From: Mesorhizobium sp.
GTDB taxonomy: Bacteria; Pseudomonadota; Alphaproteobacteria; Rhizobiales; Rhizobiaceae
Direction: 5' to 3'
Assembly (NCBI RefSeq): GCF_017306545.1
Contig: NZ_JAFKID010000010.1
Span: 1-64,000 of the forward strand
Length of the DNA: 64,000 nt
Every line of letters starts with the position of its first letter. Position 1 is the stretch's first letter. Of this stretch, positions 8,670 to 18,392 are shown one piece after another. The notes under the pieces are model-generated. The model was not told the origin of the DNA, made no database searches, and saw only the letters and a program-made list of their open reading frames with translations. Position numbers and translations under genes: made by a program.

Positions 8670-9371
8670 ATGGCACAGAAAGTCGCGATGATCGTCGGCG
8701 GCGGCTCGGGCATGGGCGCGGCCGCGGCGCGCAAGCTGGCGGCGGACGGATTCGCCGTCGCCGTGCTGTCGTCCTCCGGCAAGGGCGAGACGCTGGGCAA
8801 GGAACTGGGCGGCATCGGCTTCACCGGCTCCAACCAGTCGAGCGACGACCTGAAGCGTTTCGTCGACCTGACGATGGGAAAATGGGGCCGCATCGACGCG
8901 CTGGTGAACGGCGCCGGTCATGGCCCGCGCGCGCCGCTGCTCGAGATCACCGACGAACAGTGGCACACCGGCATCGACGTCTATTTCATGAACGTCGTGC
9001 GGACGACGCGCCTCGTCGCGCCGATCATGGCGGCGCAGAAGAAGGGCGCTATCGTCAACATCTCGACCGCCTGGGTGGACGAGCCGGCCGCGATGTTCCC
9101 CACCTCCGCCGTGGCGCGGGCGGGGCTCGCAGCCTATGCGAAACTGTTCGCCACGCAGTATGCGGCTGAAAATGTGCGCATGAACAACGTGCTGCCCGGC
9201 TGGATCGATTCGCTGCCGCAACTCGACGAACGGCGCGACAGCGTGCCGATGCAGCGCTACGGCACCGCCGCGGAAGTCGCCGCCACCATCGCATTCCTCG
9301 TATCCGACGGCGCCGCCTACATCACCGGCCAGAGCCTGCGCGTCGACGGCGGGCTGATGCGCAGCGTGTGA
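8670..9371 (+). CDS. SDR-fold protein lacking the catalytic Tyr/Lys
   Basis: A 233-aa short-chain dehydrogenase/reductase fold: cofactor motif GGGSGMG (residues 10-16), NGAG (80-83) and NIST (130-133). The usual Y-x3-K is replaced: aligned to YSASKAAL the protein reads SAVARAGL, with Ser146 for Tyr and Arg150 for Lys. The C-terminal LRVDGGL is intact. Homologues with this substitution seem to exist in other Rhizobiales (memory), so it is probably not decay. ATG 8670 is preferred over 8667 because AAGGAG then has a 6-nt spacer. Substrate unknown; a binding or non-classical role is possible. Confidence 0.8.
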   Translation: MAQKVAMIVGGGSGMGAAAARKLAADGFAVAVLSSSGKGETLGKELGGIGFTGSNQSSDDLKRFVDLTMGKWGRIDALVNGAGHGPRAPLLEITDEQWHTGIDVYFMNVVRTTRLVAPIMAAQKKGAIVNISTAWVDEPAAMFPTSAVARAGLAAYAKLFATQYAAENVRMNNVLPGWIDSLPQLDERRDSVPMQRYGTAAEVAATIAFLVSDGAAYITGQSLRVDGGLMRSV

Positions 9372-9510
9372 GGCGCCTTTGCCCTGCCCACGACGGGGAG
9401 GGAATCCCGCAGGCAACCGCCGCGCCGCCGCCGTTGTCCCCGACTGTCCGCCGTTTCGCCGGGAAACCATCCGGCGCATCTGAACGGAAGCGGGGTACGG
9501 TCAGGGCCGG

Positions 9511-10095
9511 TCAATGACCGCGCAGAAGAGACCGGCGGCGGAGGGCGTAAGCGACGATGAGAACGTGCGCCGCGATGCCGACCGCAAGGCCGATCATGTG
9601 GTCTGCCGGCGTCGCCGCCCCCGACGTCTCGATGCGCCACCAGGCATAGCCACCGAACGGCAGGAACAGGACGAGCGCGGTGACGAGGCCGGGATTGTAG
9701 GCACGCGAGCGGATGGCGCCGGCGATATGGACGAGCGCGTTGACCAGCATGAGGTAGACCGCGATCAGGCCCAACCCGAGATCGACGCGCCACGCCAGAT
9801 AGATGACGACGACATCCAGGGCCCAGACGGCGCCGATGTTGATGGCGAAGACGGCCGCCGGCGTGAGCACCTCGGCGCCATGCCCGACCATGCGGTTGAC
9901 ATAGGTGCGGAAGCGATCGCCGTCATGTTCTTCATATTGATGGAGCATATAGACCGGCAGCAGCAGGAAGACGGCCGTGAAAGCCGGGCTCCAGTCGCTG
10001 GCGAACAGCGGCGTCAGCACAAGCATCATGATGCCGGCGAGAAAGCCGCCGTAGGTCCAGTAGTTGAATAGGCGTTCCACCCCGTGCCCCGTCAT
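9511..10095 (-). CDS. HXXEE domain integral membrane protein
   Basis: A 194-aa protein with about six hydrophobic segments. The motif HQYEEH at residues 52-57, at the end of the second helix, is the signature of the HXXEE family (PF13787), a membrane family of unknown function whose His and Glu residues suggest metal binding or catalysis in the bilayer. It stands alone on the minus strand between an SDR gene and divergent cmk, and appears inserted in the conserved aroA-cmk-rpsA row. Confidence 0.85.
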   Translation of the reverse strand: MTGHGVERLFNYWTYGGFLAGIMMLVLTPLFASDWSPAFTAVFLLLPVYMLHQYEEHDGDRFRTYVNRMVGHGAEVLTPAAVFAINIGAVWALDVVVIYLAWRVDLGLGLIAVYLMLVNALVHIAGAIRSRAYNPGLVTALVLFLPFGGYAWWRIETSGAATPADHMIGLAVGIAAHVLIVAYALRRRSLLRGH

Positions 10096-10311
10096 CCAGG
10101 AGGCACCCCGGTGGATGCCCGCCCGGCAATTCTAGGGCGCCGGCGATTTTCGGCAACTCCGGCACGTCGATGCGAGGCCGTCGATCTGCACCGGATATTG
10201 CCGTCACTGCCGCGCACCTACCGTTGCGACTGCATGCAGGCCAGACCAACGAGGGCGCGAGGCGCTCCACAACCCTTGCCTTTTACCGCGCCATCCGCTT
10301 CAACGCCTGTA

Positions 10312-10962
10312 ATGACCTCGCCCCTCCTCATCGCCATCGACGGACCCGCCGGCGCGGGCAAGGGCACGCTGGCGCGCCGGCTGGCGGACTATTACCACTT
10401 GCCGCATCTCGACACCGGGCTCACCTACCGCGCCGTCGCGCATATGCTGATCGCCAGGGGCTGGCCGCTGGGCGACGCGCCGCACGCCATCGAGGCGGCC
10501 AGGCTGATCGATCTTTCCGGGCTCGACCGCTCGGTGCTGTCGGCGCATGCGGTGGGCGAGGCGGCCTCCAAGGTGGCCGTCATTCCCGAGGTGCGGAAAA
10601 TCCTGGTCGGCAAGCAGCGCGCCTTCGCCGCGCAACCCGGCGGTGCGGTGCTGGACGGGCGCGACATCGGCACGGTGGTGTGTCCGGACGCCGGAGTGAA
10701 ACTCTACGTCACGGCGAGCGCAGAGGTGCGAGCGCGGCGGCGGCTGGCCGAGATCGAGGCCAAGGACGGCTCCGGCGATTTCGCCACCATTCTCGCCGAC
10801 ATCGAGCGCCGCGACGAGCGCGACATGGGCCGCGCCGACTCGCCGCTGAAGCCGGCCCAAGACGCGCACTTGCTCGATACATCGGAAATGGATATAGAGG
10901 CCGCGTTCCGCGCCGCGCGCGCCATCGTGGACGATACGCTCGCCAAACGGGACAAGGCCTGA
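10312..10962 (+). CDS. cmk: Cytidylate kinase
   Basis: A 216-aa cytoplasmic kinase phosphorylating CMP and dCMP for nucleotide recycling. It has a P-loop [17 protein letters not shown] at the N-terminus, [11 protein letters not shown] in the substrate region, [14 protein letters not shown] and [15 protein letters not shown], all typical of Cmk. The start is the ATG before [11 protein letters not shown]; an upstream in-frame extension lacks conservation. The next gene is rpsA, as in most alphaproteobacteria. The ~200 bp before it (10096-10311) hold no gene. Confidence 0.96.
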   Translation: MTSPLLIAIDGPAGAGKGTLARRLADYYHLPHLDTGLTYRAVAHMLIARGWPLGDAPHAIEAARLIDLSGLDRSVLSAHAVGEAASKVAVIPEVRKILVGKQRAFAAQPGGAVLDGRDIGTVVCPDAGVKLYVTASAEVRARRRLAEIEAKDGSGDFATILADIERRDERDMGRADSPLKPAQDAHLLDTSEMDIEAAFRAARAIVDDTLAKRDKA

Positions 10963-11133
10963 TCGGCTTTTTGCCATGCGCCGTTGGTGACGGCGGGCAG
11001 AATAGCCATATCAGGTGAAACCAGCCTGCCAGCATTCTTTTATGCGCCGAGTTTTTGCCGCCTATGCGGCTGGGGCTTTCCCAAGGGAGCCCGGAACGCC
11101 GGCAGGCCAAACGCAACGCTAACCCACGGCGCC

Positions 11134-11146
11134 GCCCCGAAGGGGC
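11134..11146 (+). promoter_or_regulatory. Short hairpin next to the rpsA ribosome site
   Basis: GCCCC-GAA-GGGGC forms a 5-bp G/C stem ending five bases before the AGGAGA of rpsA. S1 represses its own translation in enterobacteria through leader structure. Whether this hairpin takes part is unknown. The 10963-11161 leader has no gene. Confidence 0.35.
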
Positions 11147-11161
11147 ATTTCAGGAGACCAT

Positions 11162-12868
11162 ATGTCAGTAGCTACCCCCACTCGCGACGATTTCGCGAGC
11201 ATGCTCGAAGAATCATTCTCGCCCGGCCATTCGGGCGAAGGCCAGGTCGTGCGCGGTCTCGTCACCGCCATCGAAAAGGACATGGCCATCATCGACGTCG
11301 GCCTCAAGGTCGAAGGCCGCGTGCCGCTGAAGGAATTCGGCGCCAAGGGCAAGGACGCCAAGGAAGGCGGCCTCAAGGTCGGCGACACCGTCGAAGTCTA
11401 TGTCGAGCGCATCGAGAATGCTCTCGGCGAAGCCATGCTGTCGCGCGACAAGGCGCGCCGCGAGGAAAGCTGGGTCAAGCTCGAGGAGAAGTTCTCCAAG
11501 GGCGAGCGCGTCGAAGGCGTCATCTTCAACCAGGTCAAGGGCGGCTTCACCGTCGATCTGGACGGCGCCGTCGCCTTCCTGCCGCGTTCGCAGGTCGACA
11601 TCCGCCCGATCCGCGACGTCACCCCGCTCATGCACAACCCGCAGCCCTTCGAGATCCTCAAGATGGATCGCCGCCGCGGCAACATCGTCGTTTCGCGCCG
11701 TACCGTGCTCGAAGAGAGCCGCGCCGAGCAGCGCTCGGAGATCGTGCAGAACCTCGAAGAGGGCCAGGTGGTCGAGGGCGTGGTCAAGAACATCACCGAC
11801 TACGGTGCGTTCGTCGACCTCGGCGGCATCGACGGCCTGCTGCACGTCACCGACATGGCATGGCGCCGCGTCAACCATCCGACCGAGATCCTCAACATCG
11901 GCCAGACGGTCAAGGTACAGATCATCCGCATCAACCAGGAGACGCACCGCATCTCGCTCGGCATGAAGCAGCTCGAGAGCGATCCCTGGAACGACATCGG
12001 CACCAAGTTCCCGATCGGCAAGAAGATCACCGGCACCGTCACCAACATCACCGACTACGGCGCGTTCGTCGAGCTGGAGCCGGGCATCGAGGGCCTCATC
12101 CACGTTTCGGAAATGTCGTGGACGAAGAAGAACGTGCACCCCGGCAAGATCCTGTCGACCTCGCAGCAGGTCGATGTGGTGGTGCTGGAAGTCGATCCGG
12201 CCAAGCGCCGCATCTCGCTCGGCCTCAAGCAGACGCTGGAGAACCCATGGCACGCCTTCGCCGCCAACCACCCGGTCGGCAGCCAGGTCGAGGGCGAGGT
12301 CAAGAACAAGACCGAGTTCGGCCTGTTCATCGGCCTCGACGGCGACGTGGACGGCATGGTGCACCTCTCCGACCTCGACTGGACCCGTCCGGGCGAGCAG
12401 GTCATCGAGGAGTACAACAAGGGCGACATGGTCAAGGCCCAGGTGCTCGACGTCGACATCGACAAGGAGCGCATCTCGCTCGGCATCAAGCAGCTTTCGC
12501 GTGACGCGGCTGGCGACGCCGCCGCTTCCGGCGAACTGCGCAAGAACGCCGTGGTGACTTGCGAAGTGACCGGCATCAAGGACGGCGGCATCGAGGTGCG
12601 GCTGGTCGAGAGCGGTCTGGAGTCCTTCATCAAGCGCTCCGACCTGTCGCGCGACCGCGACGAGCAGCGCCCCGAGCGCTTCACCGTCGGCCAGAAGGTC
12701 GACGCCCGCGTCATCGCCTACGACAAGAAGACCCGCAAGTTGCAGGTCTCGATCAAGGCGCTGGAAATCGCCGAGGAGAAGGAAGCCGTCGCGCAGTACG
12801 GTTCGACCGACTCCGGCGCTTCGCTGGGCGACATCCTGGGCGCCGCGCTGAAGAAGCAGGGCAACTAA
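11162..12868 (+). CDS. rpsA: 30S ribosomal protein S1
   Basis: A 568-aa protein of six S1 (OB-fold) domains; the canonical repeats carry [20 protein letters not shown] (third domain), [20 protein letters not shown] (fourth) and similar. It binds mRNA on the 30S subunit and helps unfold structured leaders. The length matches Rhizobiales S1. AGGAGA precedes the ATG with a 4-nt gap, and a strong terminator follows. The conserved cmk-rpsA order supports the call. Confidence 0.98.
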   Translation: MSVATPTRDDFASMLEESFSPGHSGEGQVVRGLVTAIEKDMAIIDVGLKVEGRVPLKEFGAKGKDAKEGGLKVGDTVEVYVERIENALGEAMLSRDKARREESWVKLEEKFSKGERVEGVIFNQVKGGFTVDLDGAVAFLPRSQVDIRPIRDVTPLMHNPQPFEILKMDRRRGNIVVSRRTVLEESRAEQRSEIVQNLEEGQVVEGVVKNITDYGAFVDLGGIDGLLHVTDMAWRRVNHPTEILNIGQTVKVQIIRINQETHRISLGMKQLESDPWNDIGTKFPIGKKITGTVTNITDYGAFVELEPGIEGLIHVSEMSWTKKNVHPGKILSTSQQVDVVVLEVDPAKRRISLGLKQTLENPWHAFAANHPVGSQVEGEVKNKTEFGLFIGLDGDVDGMVHLSDLDWTRPGEQVIEEYNKGDMVKAQVLDVDIDKERISLGIKQLSRDAAGDAAASGELRKNAVVTCEVTGIKDGGIEVRLVESGLESFIKRSDLSRDRDEQRPERFTVGQKVDARVIAYDKKTRKLQVSIKALEIAEEKEAVAQYGSTDSGASLGDILGAALKKQGN

Positions 12869-12883
12869 GGTTTCCCGCCATGC

Positions 12884-12953
12884 GGTCGCGCCGTGGAAAA
12901 CGGCGCGACCGACAGAGACAAAAACCCGCCGGAGCGATCCGGCGGGTTTTTTT
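12884..12953 (+). terminator. Double hairpin terminator after rpsA
   Basis: First an 11-bp perfect stem GGTCGCGCCGT/ACGGCGCGACC (12884-12910, loop GGAAA). Then a 12-bp perfect stem AAAACCCGCCGG/CCGGCGGGTTTT (12921-12950) ends in a run of seven T. The second is a textbook intrinsic terminator and, being A-flanked, may also work for the convergent gene at 13006. Confidence 0.92.
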
Positions 12954-13005
12954 CTTGAGGGGCTGGAGCAAGGAAATATCGGTGCCGGAACTCAGGCGGC
13001 CCGTC

Positions 13006-13713
13006 TCAGGCTTGCCCGTAAAGCGGCACCAGCGCCCCGCTTATCGTCTGGTTGGCCGGCGAGGCGAGGTAGGCCACCGTTTCGGCGGCGGCGTCGAGCG
13101 CCACCCAGCGTTTAGGATTGGCGTCGGGCATGGCGGCACGGTTGGCCGGCGTGTCCAGCGTCGAGGGCGCGATGGCGTTGACGAGGATGCCCTTGGCCTT
13201 GACCTCTTCGGCCAGCGCCACGGTCATGGCCGCCACCGCCGCCTTGCTCGTCGCATAGGCGACCATGCCGGCGCCGCGGCGCGGGTCGAGGCCGGGGCGA
13301 GCCGAGACGTTGACCATGCGGCCGGCGGTTCCCGACGCCAGCATGGCGCGCAACGCCGCCCGGCAGCACAGGAAGGCGGTGCGCACGTTGGTTTCCATCA
13401 TCTCGGCGAAGGAAGCGGATTCGGTCTTGTCCAGCGGGGCGGCGGCAAAGCCGCCAGCAATGTGGATGGAGGCCCACAGGTCCGGCACGGCGCGATAGAA
13501 TTCGTCCACCACCGCCGGGTCGGCAAGATAGATGTTGTGCATCAGCCGCACGCGCTCATGGCCCTCGAAGCCGAAGCCGGCAGGAGCGGCGGCATGGCTG
13601 TTCGGCACATGGCAGACCGCGCCTTCGTCGAGGAGCCGCGCCACCACCGCCGTGCCGAGCGCGCCGGTACCCCCGGTCACGACAACATGCCTGCCTGCAA
13701 AGTTCGCAGTCAT
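13006..13713 (-). CDS. Short-chain dehydrogenase/reductase
   Basis: A 235-aa classical SDR: TGGTGALGTAVVARLL cofactor motif at residues ~13-28, HIAGG in place of NNAG, VNVSARPG and YATSKAAVAAM with the catalytic Tyr and Lys. Cytoplasmic NAD(P)-dependent oxidoreductase, substrate unknown. It follows the 2-ketoarginine decarboxylase-like gene by 54 bp on the same strand, so it may act on the aldehyde or an intermediate of that route (inference). Confidence 0.85.
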   Translation of the reverse strand: MTANFAGRHVVVTGGTGALGTAVVARLLDEGAVCHVPNSHAAAPAGFGFEGHERVRLMHNIYLADPAVVDEFYRAVPDLWASIHIAGGFAAAPLDKTESASFAEMMETNVRTAFLCCRAALRAMLASGTAGRMVNVSARPGLDPRRGAGMVAYATSKAAVAAMTVALAEEVKAKGILVNAIAPSTLDTPANRAAMPDANPKRWVALDAAAETVAYLASPANQTISGALVPLYGQA

Positions 13714-13767
13714 TCTTGCTTCATTCCCGTTTTCACCCCGGCAGGAACCGTCGCGCCTTTTGCCCGA

Positions 13768-15393
13768 TCACTCAACCGAAATCTCGATCAGGCGCGGTTT
13801 TTGCGCGGCGCAGGCGCGACGCAACGCGCCGGCCAGGTCCGCCGTCCCAGCCAGCCGTTCCGCGCCGATGCCGTAGGCGTCGGCGATTTTCACGAAATCC
13901 GGCGGCATGGGCGACACGCCGACCGGCTCGACGCCGATATCGCGCATCGACGTTTCGATCTCGCGGTAGCCGCGGTTGTTCCACACGACGAAGACGACAT
14001 TGGCGCCGGCATCCAGCGCCGCGCCGATTTCCGGCAAGGTGAACTGGAAGCCGCCGTCGCCGGTGAGGCAGACGACCGGCGCGTCCGGGACGGCAAGGGC
14101 GGCGCCGATCGCCGCCGGCGGCCCGTAGCCCAGCGCGCCGAAGCCGGTGGCGGCGCTGAACCACCCGCCCGGCCGGTCATGGTCGTAATAGAGATTGGCG
14201 GCATAGACCGGCTGGGTGGAATCGCCGACGACGAGCGCGCCGGGCAAGGCGTCGCGGATCGCCTCCACGACCTTCACCTGCGCCTGCATGGCGGGGCCGA
14301 TCTCCGCCCACGCCGCCTGGCGCGCGGCGGCGGCGCGGGCCGCGCCGGCAGAAGGCGCTGCGCCGCCGCCGGTTGCTGTCGCGCCCTGCTGTGCGGATGC
14401 GGAATGGCCGGCTTCGTCCAGCCGCGCCAGCAAGGCCGCCAGCGCTGCCGTGCAGTCGGCCCGGATCGACACCGTCACCGGCCGCCGCGCCAGTTGCGCC
14501 GCATCGATGTCGATGCGCGCCAGATTGGCCGGCAGGACAAAGCCGCCGTCGCCATACATGTCGTAGTCGGTCGGGCCGAACTCGGTGCCGGCGGCGAGAA
14601 CGAAATCGGCGTCCGCCATCAGCGCACGCACCGCCTTGAGGCTCGGGCTGGCCGGAACCGCGAGAGGATGGGCGTGCATCAGGCCGCGCGCATTGGCTGT
14701 CTGCACGACCGGCGCATCGAGTTTTTCGGCCAGTGCGCGCAGTTGCGCTTCCGCCCGTTTCGCTCCGCCGCCAGCAAGGATGAGCGGGCGTTTCGCAGCG
14801 ATGGCCAGACGTGCCGCTTCGGCGATTGCGCTTCCGTCCGGTGCCGGCGAAGCCGCATGACGCACCGACGGCGCCAGCCCGTCGGCCGGCACGGCCATGA
14901 CGTCGATCGGGATCTCGATATGGACAGGGCCCGGCCGCGAGGAGGCAAAGAGGGCGAAGGCGGACGCCAGAACGTCCGGCAATTCATTTGCTTCGGTCAC
15001 GCGGGTCGAGGCAAGCGCCACCTTTTCCATCATGCCGCGCTGATCGGGCATCTCGTGCAGATAGCCAAAACCCTTGCCGAGCGTCGCCGTGGCGTTGACG
15101 CCGGAGATCACCAGCATCGGCACGGAATCGGCGCGTGCCTGTGCCATCGCGGTGACAGCGTTCGTCAGGCCCGGTCCGGTGATGACGAAGGCGACGCCGG
15201 GCTTTCCTGAAGCGCGGGCGTAACCGTCCGCCATGAAGGCGGCGCCCTGTTCGTGCCGCGGCGTGACGTGGCGGATTTTGGAGCCTGCAAGGCCCCGGTA
15301 GAGTTCGACGGTGTGGACGCCCGGAATGCCGAAGACGGTGTCGACGCCGTGCGCTTCGAGAAGGGATATGAGGGCTTCGCCGAGGGTTGTCAT
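13768..15393 (-). CDS. ThDP-dependent decarboxylase, AruI-like (5-guanidino-2-oxopentanoate decarboxylase)
   Basis: A 541-aa member of the acetolactate synthase/benzoylformate decarboxylase superfamily. The N-terminal domain has GIPGVHTVELYRGLAG and RHEQGAAFMADGYARASGK with the ThDP-activating Glu; the C-terminal domain has the cofactor motif GDGGFQFTLPEIG ending in NNRGY. GIPGVHTVELYRGL is characteristic of AruI, which decarboxylates 2-ketoarginine to 4-guanidinobutyraldehyde in the arginine transaminase pathway. The neighbouring arginine deiminase-family hydrolase and basic amino acid importer agree. Another 2-oxo acid substrate is possible. Confidence 0.75.
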   Translation of the reverse strand: MTTLGEALISLLEAHGVDTVFGIPGVHTVELYRGLAGSKIRHVTPRHEQGAAFMADGYARASGKPGVAFVITGPGLTNAVTAMAQARADSVPMLVISGVNATATLGKGFGYLHEMPDQRGMMEKVALASTRVTEANELPDVLASAFALFASSRPGPVHIEIPIDVMAVPADGLAPSVRHAASPAPDGSAIAEAARLAIAAKRPLILAGGGAKRAEAQLRALAEKLDAPVVQTANARGLMHAHPLAVPASPSLKAVRALMADADFVLAAGTEFGPTDYDMYGDGGFVLPANLARIDIDAAQLARRPVTVSIRADCTAALAALLARLDEAGHSASAQQGATATGGGAAPSAGAARAAAARQAAWAEIGPAMQAQVKVVEAIRDALPGALVVGDSTQPVYAANLYYDHDRPGGWFSAATGFGALGYGPPAAIGAALAVPDAPVVCLTGDGGFQFTLPEIGAALDAGANVVFVVWNNRGYREIETSMRDIGVEPVGVSPMPPDFVKIADAYGIGAERLAGTADLAGALRRACAAQKPRLIEISVE

Positions 15394-15400
15394 AAGCTCT

Positions 15401-15524
15401 CCTCTCCCCGTTCACGGGGAGAGGATGCCGGCAGGCAGGTGAGGGGCGGCGCGAACCTGCAAAGGCTGGCTCTGCCCCTCATCCGGCCCTTCGGGCCACC
15501 TTCTCCCCGTAAACGGGGAGAAGG
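15401..15524 (+). repeat. RIME-like intergenic palindromic element
   Basis: Two related hairpins bound the element: CCTCTCCCCG-TTCA-CGGGGAGAGG (15401-15424) and CCTTCTCCCCG-TAAA-CGGGGAGAAGG (15499-15524). Between them is a GC-rich spacer with a small CCCTTCGGG hairpin. Palindromes with a CTCCCCG...CGGGGAG core are abundant between genes of Rhizobium, Mesorhizobium and relatives. It fills the gap between the DDAH-family and AruI-like genes and may modulate their shared transcript. Confidence 0.75.
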
Positions 15525-15541
15525 AAGAGCGCGTGCGCGGC

Positions 15542-16414
15542 TCACTCCCTAAGCACCGGCCGGGTGAGGCAGGTCGGGCCGCCCTCGCAGGCGATGCAGA
15601 GCGCATCGGCCTCGAAGGTCTGCACCGCGCAGCCGGCTGCGCGCATGGCGGCGGCCGTCTTCGGGAAACCGGCGACGGCGATCACCTGGCGCGGCGCGGT
15701 GGCGAGCACGTTCAGGCTCAGCCCGTTCGAGACGGCGAATTCATCGGCGTCGCCATGGACGAGCGCGATGCCGCGCTGGCGCAGAAGCTGGTAGAAGGCG
15801 GCCGGCAGCAGCGGCGCATGGACCAGCGCCAGATCCTCGGCCAGCGGCGAGATCACCGATTGCAGGTGCAGGCAGGCTTCCTCGCCCTGCCAAAGCGGCA
15901 GGTCGAAGCCGAGAACGGAAACGCTTTTCGGTTCGAGAATGGCGGCGAGCTGTCGGATGCCTTCTTCGTTGGTGCGCACGCCGCGCCCGACGGCCAGCGT
16001 CGTCGCATCCACCCAGACGCAATCGCCGCCCTCCACCTGTCCGGGCGCCACGATGCGGCCAAGCACCGGAACGCCCATGCGCTCATAGGCGGCGGCGTGC
16101 AGCGAGGGTTCCGGCTCGCGCAGCGCCTTGCCCATGGACAGGATGATCGCGCCGTGATCCGTCATCAGCGAAGGGTCGTGGGTGAAGACCGAATCCGCCA
16201 GCCCGTCGTCGGCATCGGTGAGCCATTCGATCTCGGCGCCGCTGGCGGCGACGAGCTTCGCCAGTTCCTCGTGCTGGTGCGCCGCCCTGCCGGCCTCGAA
16301 GCCCGGCCCGTAATGCCATTCCTGCGCCTTGGCGCGACGCATGGCGCTGCCCGCCGAGCGCATCAGCACGCGCCTGAGCGGTGCTGCCATGGACTGAGAA
16401 CCGTAAGCCTTCAC
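15542..16414 (-). CDS. Arginine deiminase/DDAH-superfamily hydrolase
   Basis: A 290-aa guanidino-modifying enzyme with the superfamily's catalytic set: FTHDPSL (Asp), VEGGDCVWV, CLHLQSVISPL (His) and a C-terminal EGGPTCLTRP with the nucleophilic Cys. It probably hydrolyses arginine or an N-methylarginine to citrulline. The GTG at 16414 (VKAYGSQS) is preceded by AGGAG; ATG 16390 (MAAPLRRVLM) is an alternative, and a longer frame reaches 16462. It is the first minus-strand gene of the locus, divergent from the ABC importer. Substrate unproven. Confidence 0.8.
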   Translation of the reverse strand: MKAYGSQSMAAPLRRVLMRSAGSAMRRAKAQEWHYGPGFEAGRAAHQHEELAKLVAASGAEIEWLTDADDGLADSVFTHDPSLMTDHGAIILSMGKALREPEPSLHAAAYERMGVPVLGRIVAPGQVEGGDCVWVDATTLAVGRGVRTNEEGIRQLAAILEPKSVSVLGFDLPLWQGEEACLHLQSVISPLAEDLALVHAPLLPAAFYQLLRQRGIALVHGDADEFAVSNGLSLNVLATAPRQVIAVAGFPKTAAAMRAAGCAVQTFEADALCIACEGGPTCLTRPVLRE

Positions 16415-16618
16415 GCGCGCCTCGCTCCTGAAAAAATGAGAGAAAATTTCATGTGCCGGCATTTATACACTTGCATCGGACCGCCGCAAGTGCCGTAATA
16501 TGCGCAAAAATGGGGAGCGCGCCGACGGCCCTGCCGCCGCATAAGGCGCTGTCGTGTGACGGGACATGCGCAGCCGGATCAGCATCCGACAAAGGGCCAG
16601 CGACGCGGAGGCAATCGT

Positions 16619-17443
16619 TTGACGGCCGGCGCGCAGGCCTCCATGGCGACGGCGGCGCGAGCGCAGGCCGATTCGGTCCCGGCCGAGGCGATCCATGTCG
16701 AGAACCTGCATAAGAAGTTCGGCGAACTGCATGTGCTCAAAGGCGTGTCGCTGTCGGCACGCGACGGCGAGGTGGTGGCCATCATCGGCGGCTCCGGTTC
16801 CGGCAAGTCGACGCTGCTCAGGTGCATCAACTGTCTGGAAAACCCGACCAGCGGCGTCATCCGCGTCAACGGCGAGGAAATCCGGCTGAAGGCCGACAGC
16901 CACGGCAACAGCGTGCCGGCCGACCGCAGGCAGATCGAGCGCATCCGCTCGCGGCTCGGCATGGTGTTCCAGAGCTTCAACCTGTGGAGCCACATGACGC
17001 TTCTGGAAAACGTCGTCGAGGTTCCCATCCACGTACTCGGCGTCAGGCGCGACGAGGCGGTCGCGACCGCCGAGGCGCTGCTCGACCGCGTCGGGCTGGC
17101 CGACAAGCGCGACGTCTATCCGGCCTTCCTCTCCGGCGGCCAGCAGCAGCGCGCGGCGATCGCGCGCGCGCTCGCCATCCAGCCGCGCGTCATGCTGTTC
17201 GACGAGCCGACCTCGGCGCTCGACCCCGAGCTGGTCGGCGAAGTGCTGAAAGTGATCGGCGACCTGGCGCGCGAGGGCCGCACCATGGTGCTGGTGACGC
17301 ACGAGATGAAGTTCGCGCGCGAAGTCGCCAGCCACGTCGTCTATCTCAGCAACGGGTTGGTCGAGGAGGAGGGACCGCCGGAGCAACTTTTCGGCGCACC
17401 GAAATCCGAGCGCCTCAAACAATTCCTGCGCAACGTGGGATGA
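16619..17443 (+). CDS. Polar amino acid ABC transporter ATPase (HisP type)
   Basis: A ~274-aa cytoplasmic ATPase of a PAAT-family importer: Walker A GGSGSGKST, Q-loop MVFQSFNLWSHMTLLENVV, signature LSGGQQQR, Walker B MLFDEPTSALDPELVGEV and switch His VTHEM. The insert with RLKADSHGNSVPADRRQ is typical of HisP/ArtP-like proteins. The TTG at 16619 has GGAGG seven bases upstream; an ATG at 16643 (MATAARAQ) would give a shorter form. First gene of an operon with the binding protein and two permeases. Confidence 0.9.
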   Translation: MTAGAQASMATAARAQADSVPAEAIHVENLHKKFGELHVLKGVSLSARDGEVVAIIGGSGSGKSTLLRCINCLENPTSGVIRVNGEEIRLKADSHGNSVPADRRQIERIRSRLGMVFQSFNLWSHMTLLENVVEVPIHVLGVRRDEAVATAEALLDRVGLADKRDVYPAFLSGGQQQRAAIARALAIQPRVMLFDEPTSALDPELVGEVLKVIGDLAREGRTMVLVTHEMKFAREVASHVVYLSNGLVEEEGPPEQLFGAPKSERLKQFLRNVG

Positions 17444-17499
17444 ACCGGCAACAGGGTGAAACAGGACGGGAAACGTCCGCCAAGAACGGGAGAACGAGC

Positions 17500-18297
17500 A
17501 TGAAGACAGTTTTCAAGATGGCTTTCGCGGCCGCCGCGCTTACATTGGCCGGCGCCTGGTCGGCCAGCGCCGAAGAGGTCAAGGTCGGCTTCTCGCCGGA
17601 AGCCTATCCGCCCTTCTACAGCCAGGACGCTTCCGGCAAATGGGGCGGCTGGGAGGTCGACATCACCATGGCGATCTGCGCCGAGGCCAAGCTCGACTGC
17701 GTGCTGACGCCGATTCCGTGGGACGGCCTGATCCCAGCTCTGAAGTCGAAGAAGATCGACACCATCATGAACTCGATGTCGATCACCGCCGAGCGCGAGA
17801 AGGAGATCGACTTCTCCGACAAATACTACAACACGCCGACCGCCATCATCGGGCCGAAGGACCAGAAGTTCGACGCCACGCCGGAAGGCTTGAAGGGCAA
17901 GGTCATCGGCGTGCAGGTGTCGACGGTTCACGCCGCCTACGCCAAGAAGCATTTCGGTTCCGTCGCGTCCGAGATCAAGGAGTACCAGACGCAGGATGAG
18001 GCCAACCAGGATCTGGTCGCCGGCCGCATCGACGCCACCCAGGCCGATTCCATCGCGCTCGACGCCTTCCTGAAATCGGATGCGGGCAAGGCCTGTTGCG
18101 ATCTCAAGGGCTATGTCGCGCCCGACCTCGAAGTGCTCGGCCCCGGCGTCGGCGCCGGCGTGCGCAAGGGCGATACGGAACTGAAGGACAAGATCAACGC
18201 CGCTATCAAGGCGATCCGCGCCGACGGCAAATATGCCGAGATCACCAAGAAATATTTCGATTTCGACATCTACGGCGACGACAAGCAGTCGAACTGA
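17500..18297 (+). CDS. Periplasmic Lys/Arg/Orn-type binding protein
   Basis: A 265-aa SBP_bac_3 protein with signal peptide MKTVFKMAFAAAALTLAGAW and a cleavage site after ASA. The mature start VKVGFSPEAYPPFYSQDASG, DGLIPALKSKKIDTIMNSMS and the late DIYGDD resemble LAO/HisJ-like proteins for cationic amino acids. Lobe-hinge segments such as GKVIGVQVSTVHAAY are present. It feeds the two permeases and the ATPase of this operon. Arginine or a derivative is the likely ligand given the enzymes alongside. Confidence 0.9.
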   Translation: MKTVFKMAFAAAALTLAGAWSASAEEVKVGFSPEAYPPFYSQDASGKWGGWEVDITMAICAEAKLDCVLTPIPWDGLIPALKSKKIDTIMNSMSITAEREKEIDFSDKYYNTPTAIIGPKDQKFDATPEGLKGKVIGVQVSTVHAAYAKKHFGSVASEIKEYQTQDEANQDLVAGRIDATQADSIALDAFLKSDAGKACCDLKGYVAPDLEVLGPGVGAGVRKGDTELKDKINAAIKAIRADGKYAEITKKYFDFDIYGDDKQSN

Positions 18298-18304
18298 CGA
18301 CGCC

Positions 18305-18334
18305 GGCCGGTCATGCACTCGGGCATGGCCGGCC
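18305..18334 (+). promoter_or_regulatory. Intercistronic stem-loop after the binding-protein gene
   Basis: GGCCGGTCATGC and GCATGGCCGGCC form a 12-bp stem (one G-U) around a 6-nt loop, 8 bp after the stop codon and with no U-tract. Such structures stabilise the upstream message and partly attenuate the permease genes, giving excess binding protein over transporter. This is a known pattern in ABC importer operons; the role here is inferred. Confidence 0.6.
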
Positions 18335-18392
18335 GTCCTTTGCCTCCGGTCCGGCAGGACCGTTCCGAAGGTGACGATGCGGGGGACGTGAC

